Below are positions 12,841-25,244 of a stretch of 64,000 nt of DNA, in pieces. Source of the DNA: Paramecium octaurelia (lineage: Eukaryota; Ciliophora; Oligohymenophorea; Peniculida; Parameciidae); assembly GCA_905182995.1 (NCBI GenBank), contig CAJJDP010000031.1:191725-255724 (forward strand), read 5' to 3'. Every line of letters starts with the position of its first letter. Position 1 is the first letter of the stretch. A program made the position numbers and the translations under genes. The notes beneath the pieces are model-generated. The model did no database searches. It had not been told where the DNA came from and saw nothing but the letters and a program-made list of their open reading frames with translations.

Positions 12841-13311
12841 ATGGATTATGAAGAATCTGACCATAAATATCCTGTATCGAAGACTGATATTGGAGTCTTA
12901 TAATAGTTAAATAATGTTGAACTGGGAATTATTATTGTGAATAAATTTACTGTTTATAATATTCTTAGACCTTATGAATTTAATTACTTAGAAATCCAGA
13001 GTTTTAATTAGATACCCTAATTGATTAGATATTATAGATCTTATATGTTGAATAAATATAATTTAATTGATAGTCAATTAAATCTCAAACTAAAACTCTG
13101 TCTAAGTGCTAAGATATAAATCGATTTTATAGCAATGGTTCCAATAATGAATTTATATAAGCAGTGGGGATCACTGATAAAAGCAAATTACTTATGCTTT
13201 CACATTCATATTGATATAACTAATTTCATCAACTCTAATATGGAAGATGTAAAATTATTTGATCAACATTCCCTACTTTCTTCGACAAAAATACTCTAGG
13301 AACTATATTGA
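12841..13311 (+). CDS. Hypothetical short ORF
   Basis: ATG 12841 to TGA 13311 gives 156 residues with no TGA interruption: MDYEESDHKYP, then alternating hydrophobic and aromatic stretches (GIIIVNKFTVYNI, FIAMVPIMNLYKQW). It lies 190 bp after the coiled-coil gene on the same strand. An upstream ATG at 12774 gives a short peptide in another frame. I recognise no family; it may be real or a chance open frame, since TGA is rare in such A+T-rich DNA. The stop falls two bases from the left edge of the duplicated block. Confidence 0.4.
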
Positions 13312-14633
13312 TTATCTTCTCATCATGTGATTTAATATACTATAATAATATGTAATATCATTATCCATTATATTTCAAATGAATGATCTTTAGGGTGAAT
13401 TATTGTCTATAGTAATCATTAGTACTTGAATCAATTAGTTAATTATTTATGATTACCATCGTATATTTCTATTTTAGTCTCAAACTATTGATATTAGAAT
13501 TTTCTAAATAATATTTTAGATAATCTATTAATTTTAATTTATGTGATTTTGTAGAAATTGTTAAGAGTCATAGGCTATCAAATCAACATCTTTAAATAAT
13601 TATTATTATATAAATTTCTGATTTCTGTGTTAATATTGAGTGATATTTTAAATCAAAATTTGCCTCCGCTTTTCCTTTTAATATGAACTCTCTTTTTTAA
13701 ATAAATAATTGAAATCCATTTTTGTTATGTGATTTTAATATTAATTTTTGAATTTCAAATGTCAGGTATCACTATATATCTATAATAGAGGAATCACAAT
13801 ATTCTGAGCATCCAGGAGGGTGGATTGAATGGTTTTGTCAATTGCCTTAAAATTAATATCTGACTGAAGTGGATTCCGAATTCATTCAAGATCCAAATAA
13901 TTATGGCCACCTCATTAAATAATTCAATCTCTTTTAATAAGCTTTACAAATGATATTGTCATCAGAATAGCCAGACACTTTGGATCTAGAAAACGAGAAG
14001 TATTTTATTTTATCATACCTAGATTCCTTGAATTATACACAGAAGCCAGTGATATTTACGGATTACTTCACCAGGCATTCATCTAAACTCCAAAAGGCTT
14101 AGCAATAATGAGAGAAAGATTTTTGAATGGCAGATTTGGTCACTGTCCAAGAGTCCTTTGTGAAAAACAGAATACCATACCTATTGGATTGAGTGAGAGC
14201 CTCAAAACTAGCAGAATTAAAGTGTATTGCCCAAGATGTAAGGAAGCATATGCCCCACGTAAGAGTTAGGCAGACTTTGATGGAGCATATTTTGGTCGCA
14301 GTTTCCCCATGTTGCTTCTGTTGGTATAGACTAATATCTTATCACAAGACTTACCCTGATGTGCATCCTAAATTCACTATTCAATTAGGCACTGAGTTAT
14401 TTACCCCTTTCTAACCAACTCTTTATGGATTTAAAGTTAGAGATGAAAAATAAGTCTCACAATCTTCTACATAGTTACAATCATAATTACCATAACAACA
14501 ACAGTAACAATAATAAATTATTACTGAACATACAAATGGAATTGTTGAAAAAGAAAATCACCATTAATAAGAGAAATAAAATGCTGAATAAGAATCAAAA
14601 TAGTAAAAAAAGAAAAAGAAAAATAAAAAACAA
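13310..14633. repeat. First copy of a 1,324-bp identical block, left of the gap
   Basis: Every base I compared in 13310-14633 recurs at 14635-15958, offset 1,325, with a lone N at 14634 between. No difference was seen in coding or non-coding parts. This is what one expects when two overlapping contigs are placed end to end with a nominal gap; true tandem duplication is less likely. The first 450 bp (13312-13758) are non-coding. Confidence 0.9.
13759..14633 (+). CDS. CSNK2B: Casein kinase II regulatory (beta) subunit, copy cut by the sequence gap
   Basis: Identical to the complete copy at 15084-15961 as far as it goes; the contig ends at the last codon just before the TGA. It should be treated as the same locus (see that entry for domains) and not counted as an extra gene unless the duplication is confirmed. 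Confidence 0.6.
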
Positions 14634-14634
14634 N

Positions 14635-15958
14635 GATTATCTTCTCATCATGTGATTTAATATACTATAATAATATGTAATATCATTATCCATTATATTT
14701 CAAATGAATGATCTTTAGGGTGAATTATTGTCTATAGTAATCATTAGTACTTGAATCAATTAGTTAATTATTTATGATTACCATCGTATATTTCTATTTT
14801 AGTCTCAAACTATTGATATTAGAATTTTCTAAATAATATTTTAGATAATCTATTAATTTTAATTTATGTGATTTTGTAGAAATTGTTAAGAGTCATAGGC
14901 TATCAAATCAACATCTTTAAATAATTATTATTATATAAATTTCTGATTTCTGTGTTAATATTGAGTGATATTTTAAATCAAAATTTGCCTCCGCTTTTCC
15001 TTTTAATATGAACTCTCTTTTTTAAATAAATAATTGAAATCCATTTTTGTTATGTGATTTTAATATTAATTTTTGAATTTCAAATGTCAGGTATCACTAT
15101 ATATCTATAATAGAGGAATCACAATATTCTGAGCATCCAGGAGGGTGGATTGAATGGTTTTGTCAATTGCCTTAAAATTAATATCTGACTGAAGTGGATT
15201 CCGAATTCATTCAAGATCCAAATAATTATGGCCACCTCATTAAATAATTCAATCTCTTTTAATAAGCTTTACAAATGATATTGTCATCAGAATAGCCAGA
15301 CACTTTGGATCTAGAAAACGAGAAGTATTTTATTTTATCATACCTAGATTCCTTGAATTATACACAGAAGCCAGTGATATTTACGGATTACTTCACCAGG
15401 CATTCATCTAAACTCCAAAAGGCTTAGCAATAATGAGAGAAAGATTTTTGAATGGCAGATTTGGTCACTGTCCAAGAGTCCTTTGTGAAAAACAGAATAC
15501 CATACCTATTGGATTGAGTGAGAGCCTCAAAACTAGCAGAATTAAAGTGTATTGCCCAAGATGTAAGGAAGCATATGCCCCACGTAAGAGTTAGGCAGAC
15601 TTTGATGGAGCATATTTTGGTCGCAGTTTCCCCATGTTGCTTCTGTTGGTATAGACTAATATCTTATCACAAGACTTACCCTGATGTGCATCCTAAATTC
15701 ACTATTCAATTAGGCACTGAGTTATTTACCCCTTTCTAACCAACTCTTTATGGATTTAAAGTTAGAGATGAAAAATAAGTCTCACAATCTTCTACATAGT
15801 TACAATCATAATTACCATAACAACAACAGTAACAATAATAAATTATTACTGAACATACAAATGGAATTGTTGAAAAAGAAAATCACCATTAATAAGAGAA
15901 ATAAAATGCTGAATAAGAATCAAAATAGTAAAAAAAGAAAAAGAAAAATAAAAAACAA
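14635..15958. repeat. Second copy of the 1,324-bp identical block, right of the gap
   Basis: Base-for-base repeat of 13310-14633. It begins at the very first base after the N, inside what would be the end of the short ORF at 12841-13311, and its right end runs on without a break into unique sequence (…CAATGAATATATG). That pattern fits an overlap of assembly contigs. Confidence 0.9.
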
Positions 15959-15961
15959 TGA
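15084..15961 (+). CDS. CSNK2B: Casein kinase II regulatory (beta) subunit
   Basis: Three introns (23, 23 and 25 nt) give 268 residues. The start MSEESQYSEHPGGWIEWFC aligns with the animal MSSSEEVSWISWFC start, followed by the acidic TEVDSEFIQDPNN. The zinc finger that makes the beta dimer is intact: RFGHCPRVLC and, about 30 residues on, VYCPRC. The terminal PTLYGFKV matches the family's PRLYGFKI. CK2 beta dimers bind two catalytic alpha subunits, steer substrate choice and stabilise the enzyme in nucleus and cytoplasm. Unusual is the tail after GFKV: about 60 residues of Gln and then Lys/Asn runs, absent in animals. A paralogue lies at 27260-28182. The segment between GRSF and TYPDVHP is shorter or altered compared with the family. 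Confidence 0.92.
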
Positions 15962-16445
15962 ATATATGAATTTATTTCATTATCGATCTAATAATATAAA
16001 TATTTCCTTTTATTTTTTTGTTTAAGCAGCCTATAAGATATATATTCAATGACTTTATTATAGTGAATGAGCTTAATAAAAATCGAGATTTAATTATGAT
16101 AAAAGAATATCAATAAATGTTGAAAATCATCTATTTTTATTTATAATATATGATTGTAGTGCAAAATTAATTGATGATACGGAGATGATATCATATATTG
16201 ATAATCGATTCATAACTATAATTATAAATCTGATATTGAAAATTAATTCTTATTATTAAACACAAGATCACCCTAATTAAAAAATAGTCTTAATAAAATA
16301 AGTTGTAAGAAATAATAACAAGATAACAAAAGTTAAGAAATAGTTTACATTCATCAAGCAATATATAATAATTTTATCAAGCTAATATAATAATAAAATT
16401 ATATAGATAAATGATTCTAAATAATCGATGATATATATTTAATTA
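15962..16445. other. Intergenic between convergent genes
   Basis: 484 bp between the 3' ends of CK2 beta and homogentisate dioxygenase. Strongly A+T-rich, no ORF or RNA gene seen; it must hold both polyadenylation regions. Confidence 0.5.
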
Positions 16446-17905
16446 TCAAGGTTTATCTCCCAATTTGTTATGAGCCAATTTATCCCAACACTAAAATTAA
16501 TATTGATAAATAGTTTACGTGGTAATAGTCATGATCCAAGTTTACTTAGTCATCCATTACAAATGAACAAGTCTTAAACATATATGTACTTTCAAACATA
16601 AATGCCAAATTTTCATAAGGATATCTTATTGGCTAAAAGATAATGCACAAAAGATACTTGCAAATCGATATTAGACCATTTGGTAAATGATTCATGATCA
16701 GGACCATGTCCTTACAATAGACTATGTAATGAACCATATCCAGGTTAGAAGCCACCTTCCTTGGCATCATATTAACCAGAAATATTTCCCATGTATTCAC
16801 TCATAACATTTCTGTGATAATAGGGTGGTCTGAAAGTATGCTCTGCAACCATCCATCTTGGGGGGAATATGGCAAAGTCACATACTGCAACTCTTTGGGA
16901 AAATAGATATATTCATACCCTGGTTCATCAGTTTAACATGTAATTACAGTGAATATGGATGGATCAGGATGATCGAATGTAACAGTTCCCATGGCATTGA
17001 AAAGATCCAAATTATATTTGAATGGATAATAGTTTCCATGCCATCCAACAACGTCATAAGGTGATCCTTTCTTTGTACATTTATAGAATTTTCCCAAATA
17101 TTTATTGATTATTTAGAATTCTTCTTCTGTATTCTCATAAAAGGCAACTGGAACCAAGAAATCTCTTGGGTTGGCTAGGCCATTGGCTCCAATAGGTCCC
17201 AAATCTGGGATTCTGAAGTGACCTTTAAAGACTTCACATATGTATCCTCTTATTGGCTTAGTCATTTCTACACTAAACTTGATTCCACGAGGAATAACAC
17301 AAATTTCTCTTGGTTTGACTGTCATTTTACCCATTTCTGTAGTAATTAACATCTCTCCTTCCCAGGGCACTATGTTTAATGAGAATAAATACCTATTAGG
17401 AAGTCTCCGTCACTATTAAACATACTAGAGTTGGTCATACTTTTATTTGCAGCATATAAATATATTGCAATTCCTTGTTTAATGGATGGATCACCTGCTC
17501 CACAGACGGTGACCAAACCTTCAGCAAAAGTAGTAGGTTTTTCAGGTATGGGTAATCGTTTCCATCTGATAATAATATTTCTGGAATTTACCTTAATTGA
17601 TTAGGTGTAATGGTGAGTCCATGATCATTCAAAAAATCGTTTTTAACATATTTTCCAAACTCTGGGGCTTCTACAAATGGAGTGTGAGCAGCACTTGGTC
17701 TAATTTTATAGAGCCATGTCTTTTGATTGCTTGCTCTAGGTAAAGTGAAGGCTGTTCCTGAAAATTATTCAGCTATCAAATTGTAAGCACATTTTTGAGG
17801 ACTATTTTATCCTTTTGGCACTGCTCCCTTGAGTGCTTCTGTTTCCACATAATTACCAAATCCAATGGCATAATCAAGGTTTTCGTAATTGCGATGTGTA
17901 TCCAT
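16446..17905 (-). CDS. HGD: Homogentisate 1,2-dioxygenase
   Basis: Fe(II)-dependent ring cleavage of homogentisate to maleylacetoacetate in tyrosine/phenylalanine breakdown, cytosolic. The start [20 protein letters not shown] is typical, and [16 protein letters not shown] is the family's best-conserved motif. Later [28 protein letters not shown] (carries the His and Glu iron ligands) and HGPDHESF (third His region) are all present, so the active site looks complete. At least four introns of 23-28 nt are needed, for example the 23-nt one near 17370-17392 that restores [12 protein letters not shown] and a 28-nt one near the end giving [14 protein letters not shown] before TGA. Length is near the usual 440 residues. 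Confidence 0.95.
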
Positions 17906-18119
17906 TATAAGATATTTAATTAAATTTATCAAATAATTACGTATTATCAATTTGCTTATATTTCACATGACACACTATTTATAGTTTTTTAATTTAATTA
18001 TAACATTGATTATCAATATCAAAAACAACATCTCAATTATAAGTGAAAAACCAAGTTCATTTTGTAATCTCTATATATTAATAAATATGTAAATAATATA
18101 AATATAAATTAATTTTACT

Positions 18120-19218
18120 TCATTTTATTTAAATGTTTGATGATTGAATTTGAGATTTAATTAAAAATGATCTGTAAGTATACTTAATATTATTACTTGA
18201 TAGATTTACAAATGTTCCTTATATCCTATCCTTACAGCAATTTGAATATCTCTTATCTTTTAGACAAAGTCAAAATGAAATGCTTATCATCTTTAACTTG
18301 AAGATCAGTAATTTCATTCGCCTTATAGATGAATCTTTTTGCTGGTGTTTCCAATTCTAAAATATAGTCATTGTAAATATTTTATCGAAGAATAAAAGCA
18401 CAATTAATCTCAAGCAATTAATTTTTTAAAATCAATCTATGTTATAGAAATTTCCCTCTAATATCTTCCAATTCTAAGATGTTTACCTTTTATTATTCAA
18501 TGATATTTTCTAAATTCTGCACTTCACTCTCCTTCTGCAATAAGCCTTATTCAAGATTCTGGATTTTAATCTTCAACTCCGTATTGATTTATGATTGTTC
18601 AATTATTTTATTGTATAAATCTTCTTCAATATCATGAATGTTTTTTTTTAGTTGTCTATTCAGAATGTTTGCCTCTTCCAACTCTTTGCTGAGTTTACCC
18701 AAAATAGATTCTTTATTGCTCAATTCTTTTTATAAATTGTTTTATTCATGTTATAAAATACATGATTATGCTTAGAAGTTATTTTACATTATTTTTATTT
18801 CTCTATTATATGCCACAACACTTACTATTATAATTGCTTATTCAATTTTATCATGCTTTGTAATTGCTAATCTGTTGTTCCTTCTGCCGTAACTATTTAA
18901 GCAGAAAAATTGCTCTAAGATTATATTCTAACAGGAGTTGTTTCTATATTTCCTTCCAAAATAGTAATTCTTTGCTTTAATTCCTCTACTAGTTCAATGT
19001 AAGATTGTTCCTTATCAATTTCAAATTATTCTTACATTTTAATCCTTTTCCTTAAGTACCTTAGCCAATTCAATCGATAAGGATTGATTGGATATTTCTA
19101 ATTATTCCTTTTGCTCCCTTAATTCCAACACTGCCTTCTTTAATACTTGAATTTTTGCCTTGTCACTTCCATTATTACATGAATCAGAAGCACCATCTGA
19201 CTTTTGAGACTTGAGCAT
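18120..19218 (-). CDS. Coiled-coil protein with globular C-terminal domain
   Basis: Three introns (25, 23, 25 nt) give 341 residues and an exact reading frame. Residues about 15-260 are coiled coil (Leu/Glu/Gln/Lys heptads). The last 90 residues, with NDYILELETPAKRFIYKA and DDKHFILTLSKRQEIFKLL, look like a compact beta-plus-helix fold, reminiscent of a PH-like domain though not diagnostic. No membrane span. Role unknown; golgin-, kinetochore- or vesicle-tether-type proteins share this layout. Confidence 0.7.
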
Positions 19219-19245
19219 ATTTTGATATTTTATATTTATAATAAT

Positions 19246-19855
19246 TCAACAATAACATCCAACAATATAAATGTCTAATGCTGGTAGTGTTTTGCATACG
19301 CAGTCCTCCCCTGCACATTCATCTCTCCCAATCTAAATTAAGAAGTCCGATACGCACTCTGTAGTAGCGTAAGTCTTTGGTGTACTACATGCTTCATTTC
19401 CCAATTTCGCTGGTTCCTAACAACTATTTGGACATGTGATATCCTTATGGCTTTAAAAAGAATTAGTGCACTTATTATTCAATGAACAACGTGCTAATTA
19501 TTATACAAGCAGTGAATTTGAACTAAAAATACATCCTTCAAAGCAATTATCCTCTCTAGATTCACATTCTAAAACCTTTAATAAACTATTGTTAATATAA
19601 GATAATTGTTATTTAAAAAAATGATCTTATTATATTTTATAATGGGGATTTAGATAATAAACTTCAACTTACATTGTTTTTTTAATTACAATACATACAT
19701 TCTTCACAAGTTTTAAATGTTTGCTAACAGGCAAGATTATTTTAGCAAGTTTAATAAGGAACAGCGCAAACAGCTTTTTAACATGCACGATAATAGTTCA
19801 GGCTATATGCAATACTACATGCTGTCATCAATGACAAAATAATAATCTTGCTCAT
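19246..19855 (-). CDS. Secreted cysteine-rich protein
   Basis: 195 residues after removal of one 22-nt intron near 19670-19691. The N-terminus MSKIIILSLMTACSIAYS is a clear signal peptide. The mature part has more than 20 cysteines in CxxxC and CxxC patterns (CQKAVCAVPYQTC, CEECMYF, ECAGEDCVCK), all probably disulphide-bonded, so it is a secreted or surface protein. It sits 27 bp from the stop of the coiled-coil gene on the same strand. No known family recognised. Confidence 0.75.
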
Positions 19856-20179
19856 TTCAATTTATTTAGTAATTATTATTAATAATATGCATCTTTCAGA
19901 GAAAAGTAGCCTTTATCTAATAAAAAAATTAAGATTATTCTAATTTCACTTAATTGTAAAAAGGTTCTTAGATTTATTTAAAAATTCAATTGATTTTATC
20001 AATTTATCAATTTTAACATTTGATGCATTTATTACATATGTTTAATGAATTTTATGTTTTTATAATGAGATCTGCTAATTTAGTTTTAGAAATTGCTGAT
20101 AATTATGAAGAGCTAAAAAAATAAGTAATTAGAACTAATTAACTTTATTTTATATCTAATATAAATTTATCAAATAAAA
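19856..20179. other. Intergenic, divergent promoter region
   Basis: 324 bp between the start of the Cys-rich gene (minus) and the CDPK gene (plus). A+T-rich; no other feature seen. Confidence 0.5.
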
Positions 20180-21729
<1,550 letters not shown>

Positions 21730-22224
21730 AATATACATTCATATATCAATATAAATATATTTAATAATTTTAGATGCTTTCATAAGTATTATATCTTTTT
21801 ACTTTTAATAAAATAGTTCAATTTATATTAAATAATTTTGGAAGTGTTGAAGTCTCAAAAAATTAAGGGGTTCTTTATTCTTGATAATTGTCAAAATACC
21901 TTAATATATCGGGATTGAAAAATAATTAGATTTCTAATTTTAATCATCTTCTCTGTCATAATATATTTATATATAAATTTATAAATGAAATCAAATAAAT
22001 ATTAGCGTTAGAGCAATAAATCTAAGCAATAATTAGTTGTAATTTTTCTAAACCATTTCTGACATAATCATACAATAATTTGTACATATTAGCAAGCATT
22101 TAAATTCTTAAAGAAACTTTGCTTGCTATTTGGAATAACATAAATAATATTGTTAGTTATTACTACTATTCATAAGGTCATCAACAACATATCATATAAA
22201 ATATATTTATCTTAATTATTTGTA
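21730..22224. other. Intergenic
   Basis: 495 bp, extremely A+T-rich with many short direct A/T repeats. No convincing ORF or RNA gene. Confidence 0.45.
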
Positions 22225-22744
22225 ATGAGGAAATCTTAGTATGCTGACTTATTAGAATCAGACGATGGATAGAACTATGGATCGGAATCATCTGAATACT
22301 AAGTAGAATTGATAAATTAGAGGGGATGTTAGACAGCAAGTGCTTGTGCCAAGCGTTACCATAAAATCCCTTTAAAAACGTAAATTTTGTTATTTTAGAT
22401 GGTATATGTTAATGGAAAGCGAATAAAGCAAGTACATGCATATAAATAATATTTAGGTTGCCAGGTCTTTGGGTATAAATTACTCAAGTGCAAAATCATT
22501 GATTCATTATTATAAAAATAATAAAAGACCGATCCCATCTGCAATTTCAAGTATTTTGAATTAGGCCAAGCCTTGTGGGATAAAAAAGACTAAGCATGGC
22601 AATAAGAATATGTTTGTTGTGGTTCAAATTCAAAAGAACACCATTAAATAATACAATTTTTATTAATTACTTTAATAATAACAAAACCCTTGAGAATATT
22701 TGGAGAATGAACACATGATTCCAATATATATCTTATATAATTGA
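22225..22744 (+). CDS. Small helix-turn-helix protein, paralogue 1
   Basis: A 19-nt intron at 22380-22398 (very short but in range) gives 166 residues. The centre holds KRYHKIPLKT, then a likely HTH: NNIQVARSLGINYSSAKSLI followed by HYYKNNKRP. This resembles homeodomain-like HTH regions of recombinases and small DNA-binding proteins. N-terminus is acidic, C-terminus Gln-rich. The neighbour at 23168 shares the core, so this is a local duplication. Function unknown; DNA binding is inferred only from the HTH look. Confidence 0.65.
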
Positions 22745-22954
22745 TGATACTCCCAAATTATAATATAAACTTAAATATATATATTTTATAAGTATCTATT
22801 AAGGAATATTAAATGCAATCCTTGCAATAAGGAGTCGTTTAAGTGTTTTTATAGATTTAAAAGGTTTATTCTTTATTTTCAATTATTAGGAATAACGCTT
22901 TTCTTTAAGAGATTAACAATTCTGTTTTATGAAAATAAAAATTAAATCTTAAAT

Positions 22955-23167
22955 TTAATTTAAATCAAAAAATGTGTTATAAAATGGAAAATAATTCAAT
23001 ATGTCGTTATTAGACCTTCCAAAAATTGCAAATAATTGATAACTAAAAAATGCACAAATCGTGAATATTGTAACAAATATAAATATAATTGCTACAAATA
23101 ATAACTTAATTTGATAATAATTATTTTTAGTTATTTTAAAATTTCCCTTCTTAAGACTTTCTTCCAT
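22955..23167 (-). CDS. Possible small membrane protein
   Basis: Open for 70 residues from MEESLKKGNFKITKN, with one strong hydrophobic segment (LLFVAIIFIFVTIFTICAFF). Its ATG directly abuts the ATG of the HTH gene on the other strand (CAT|ATG), leaving no promoter between, which argues against it. The open frame could be chance. Confidence 0.25.
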   Translation of the reverse strand: MEESLKKGNFKITKNNYYQIKLLFVAIIFIFVTIFTICAFFSYQLFAIFGRSNNDILNYFPFYNTFFDLN

Positions 23168-23643
23168 ATGTAAAACACTGATTAGGAATCTTCTATTAAT
23201 AATTCGATTGCAAAAGAATAAGAATAACAAAATTTTGTTAAAAATAATAAGAATACAAAAAAGTCATCTAGACGAATCCACAAAATACCAATACGAACCC
23301 AATAATTATTGTTCGTATAGGTTTTCTAAGAAGGAAAATCAATCAAATAAGTAAAAGTAGCAAAATATCACCTTAGGTTGCTGATGATTTAAAACTAAAC
23401 TATTCTAGCGCTAAATCCTTGATACATTACTATAAAAACCATAAAAGGCCTGCTCCTAATTAAGTAGTTGATGTATTAAACGGAAAGAAGCCATGCCTTT
23501 ATAAAAACATGCAGAATAACTAGAATGCTTATAATAATCTAAAAATAGAAGTTTGGCTAAAACATTCATTTATTAAAGCCTATAACTTCTATGAGAGATT
23601 AAGAAAGCAAGAGTAACGTTTTGCAAGTCAATGTCTTTCATGA
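23168..23643 (+). CDS. Small helix-turn-helix protein, paralogue 2
   Basis: One 26-nt intron gives 149 residues in an exact frame. It shares the core with the gene at 22225: RRIHKIPIRTQQLLFVQ, then EGKSIKQVADDLKLNYSSAK and SLIHYYKNHKRP. The first part (GKSIKQVADDLKL) reads as a classic recognition HTH. The N-terminus is Asn/Lys/Glu-rich and disordered. The two copies differ clearly outside the core, so the duplication is not recent. Open frame continues in another phase just downstream (next entry), so its true 3' end may be longer. Confidence 0.65.
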
Positions 23644-24290
23644 TATTCATTAATTTAGAAATTATTGTTTGGAAATTGCTGATTCTTGTTTTTAAATAAT
23701 TCCATCTTTACTTTGTAAATTGTTCTTTAACCATCAACCTAAAACTTTCAATGAATTATCAATTAAAATCTATTAATTTCCTAAAAAAGCACGAGAAAAT
23801 ATATAAAATAAGTTTGAATATCAACAGGAATTAGGTGTATCTAATTTCTACTATTTTTAGTATCAATGTCAGAATATGATTAAATTCGTTTAAATTTTGT
23901 GATTTATTTATTTATATGATTCTAAAATAGGTGTGATATAGCTGAGATTAGTTTGGGTATCAAATAAGAGTTTGTAATAATTGAATTCTGATGATAAATA
24001 AAGTTTGCTTTAGTCTTGAAATACAAATTAATCAATAGGTAACTCTTTCTCTAATTTGAATGTATAATCTACTATTTCACTAATAGTAATGATTTTCTAT
24101 GTAAAAAGTTAGCATCATAGTGTACAAACATGAAAATGTTTACATTTCTAAAAAATTGTTAGTTCATATTAAATAACATTTTTAAAGAAAAATTCTTTTT
24201 TCATCTTAATCGCATCAAGTTAGATCATAGAACAATAGATCAGAAAGCACTCTGTTCTAGTTCAGATTGAAAATATAAATGAAATCGATA
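23644..24290 (+). CDS. Unassigned coding-like block (start and exons uncertain)
   Basis: A plus-strand stretch reads well as protein: FRNYCLEIADSCFQIIPSLL, then YQFPKKARENIQNKFEYQQ, then with a 32-nt intron near 23901-23932 ILCDIAEISLGIKQEF, and after a further possible intron about 85 residues rich in Phe, Lys and Cys ending at a TGA near 24280. No in-frame ATG is found, so it may be an extension of the HTH gene upstream through an unseen splice, or a decayed gene. I recognise no family. Confidence 0.35.
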
Positions 24291-24591
24291 ATTTAAGTTT
24301 CCATTTTTCATTTTACTCCCAAGATCCTACAAAATAGCAAATTATTTATAAATATTATTTAATATATAGCATTTGATATTATCAAATCCTTTCAATTTCT
24401 AATTAAAGGATGTGCTAACAACTATAAATTCAGGAATATGTTATTTGACCTTATTCTTTTTGAGTAAATTCATAATTATAATATAATAAGTTTTGTAAGC
24501 AAATATTAGAAAAGGGAAGTAAAAATTAAGATAAAGCCTCATTTGAATCGATTTTATGAAAATTTTGAGTACATTAATTGAAATAAAAAAT

Positions 24592-25182
24592 ATGACATAT
24601 TTATTATTAATTACAACTTTAATAGTATTAGGTTCGTCATTGTCGACGTAGCTTTCATAATAGCCAACATGCTTTATAGTGAATTCACCTGAAGAAAATT
24701 CAAATCTGACTGTAAATTATATTGTTTCTGGTTTGGATGAAAACTAGACTGATGTTTTTATTAAAAAGAAAGATGGAGAAGTATTAATTAAAGTCCAAAA
24801 TACAAAAGACGGAAAAATTAGAGAAATTTTGAAAGACAAGGGCAACTATTATGTTTGTTTCTAAAGTAGAGATAAGAGCTACAAAATGGTTAGTTTTGAC
24901 TTTGATCTCGAAGGGGTTGAGAAGGAATATGCTTAGACCGAACAATTTGAATAAATGTCAAAAGAGTTACAAAAAACACAAAAGAATTTCTAAAGCATTT
25001 ACAGAAATCAACATTGGATATCAGACAGAGAGAGTGCCCATGCATTGATCTTAGATTAAACAGAAAAGTCTGTCTAATGGTGCACAGTTATTAAAGTGGG
25101 GATACTTATTGTAATCAGTTTATCATAAATCTATATTGTTTATAATTATTTCAAGGACAAGGATTTCAATGGATAAGTGTGA
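24592..25182 (+). CDS. p24/emp24 family cargo receptor (GOLD domain)
   Basis: A single exon of 196 residues. Signal peptide MTYLLLITTLIVLGSSLS; GOLD-type beta domain with CFIVNSPEENSNLTVNYIV and the partner cysteine in NYYVCFQSRDKSYKMVSFD; then a coiled coil; then one transmembrane span (VIKVGILIVISLSQIYIVY) and a 12-residue cytosolic tail YNYFKDKDFNGQV. p24 proteins cycle between ER and Golgi and help load cargo into COPII/COPI vesicles. The tail has an aromatic YF as in family members (FF binds COPII), but no KKxx signal, as in the p24-delta type. Confidence 0.85.
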
Positions 25183-25244
25183 GAAATTAGAGAATATATA
25201 TTATAATTAAATTTATAGATATAAATTTTTAGTTTATAAGATGA

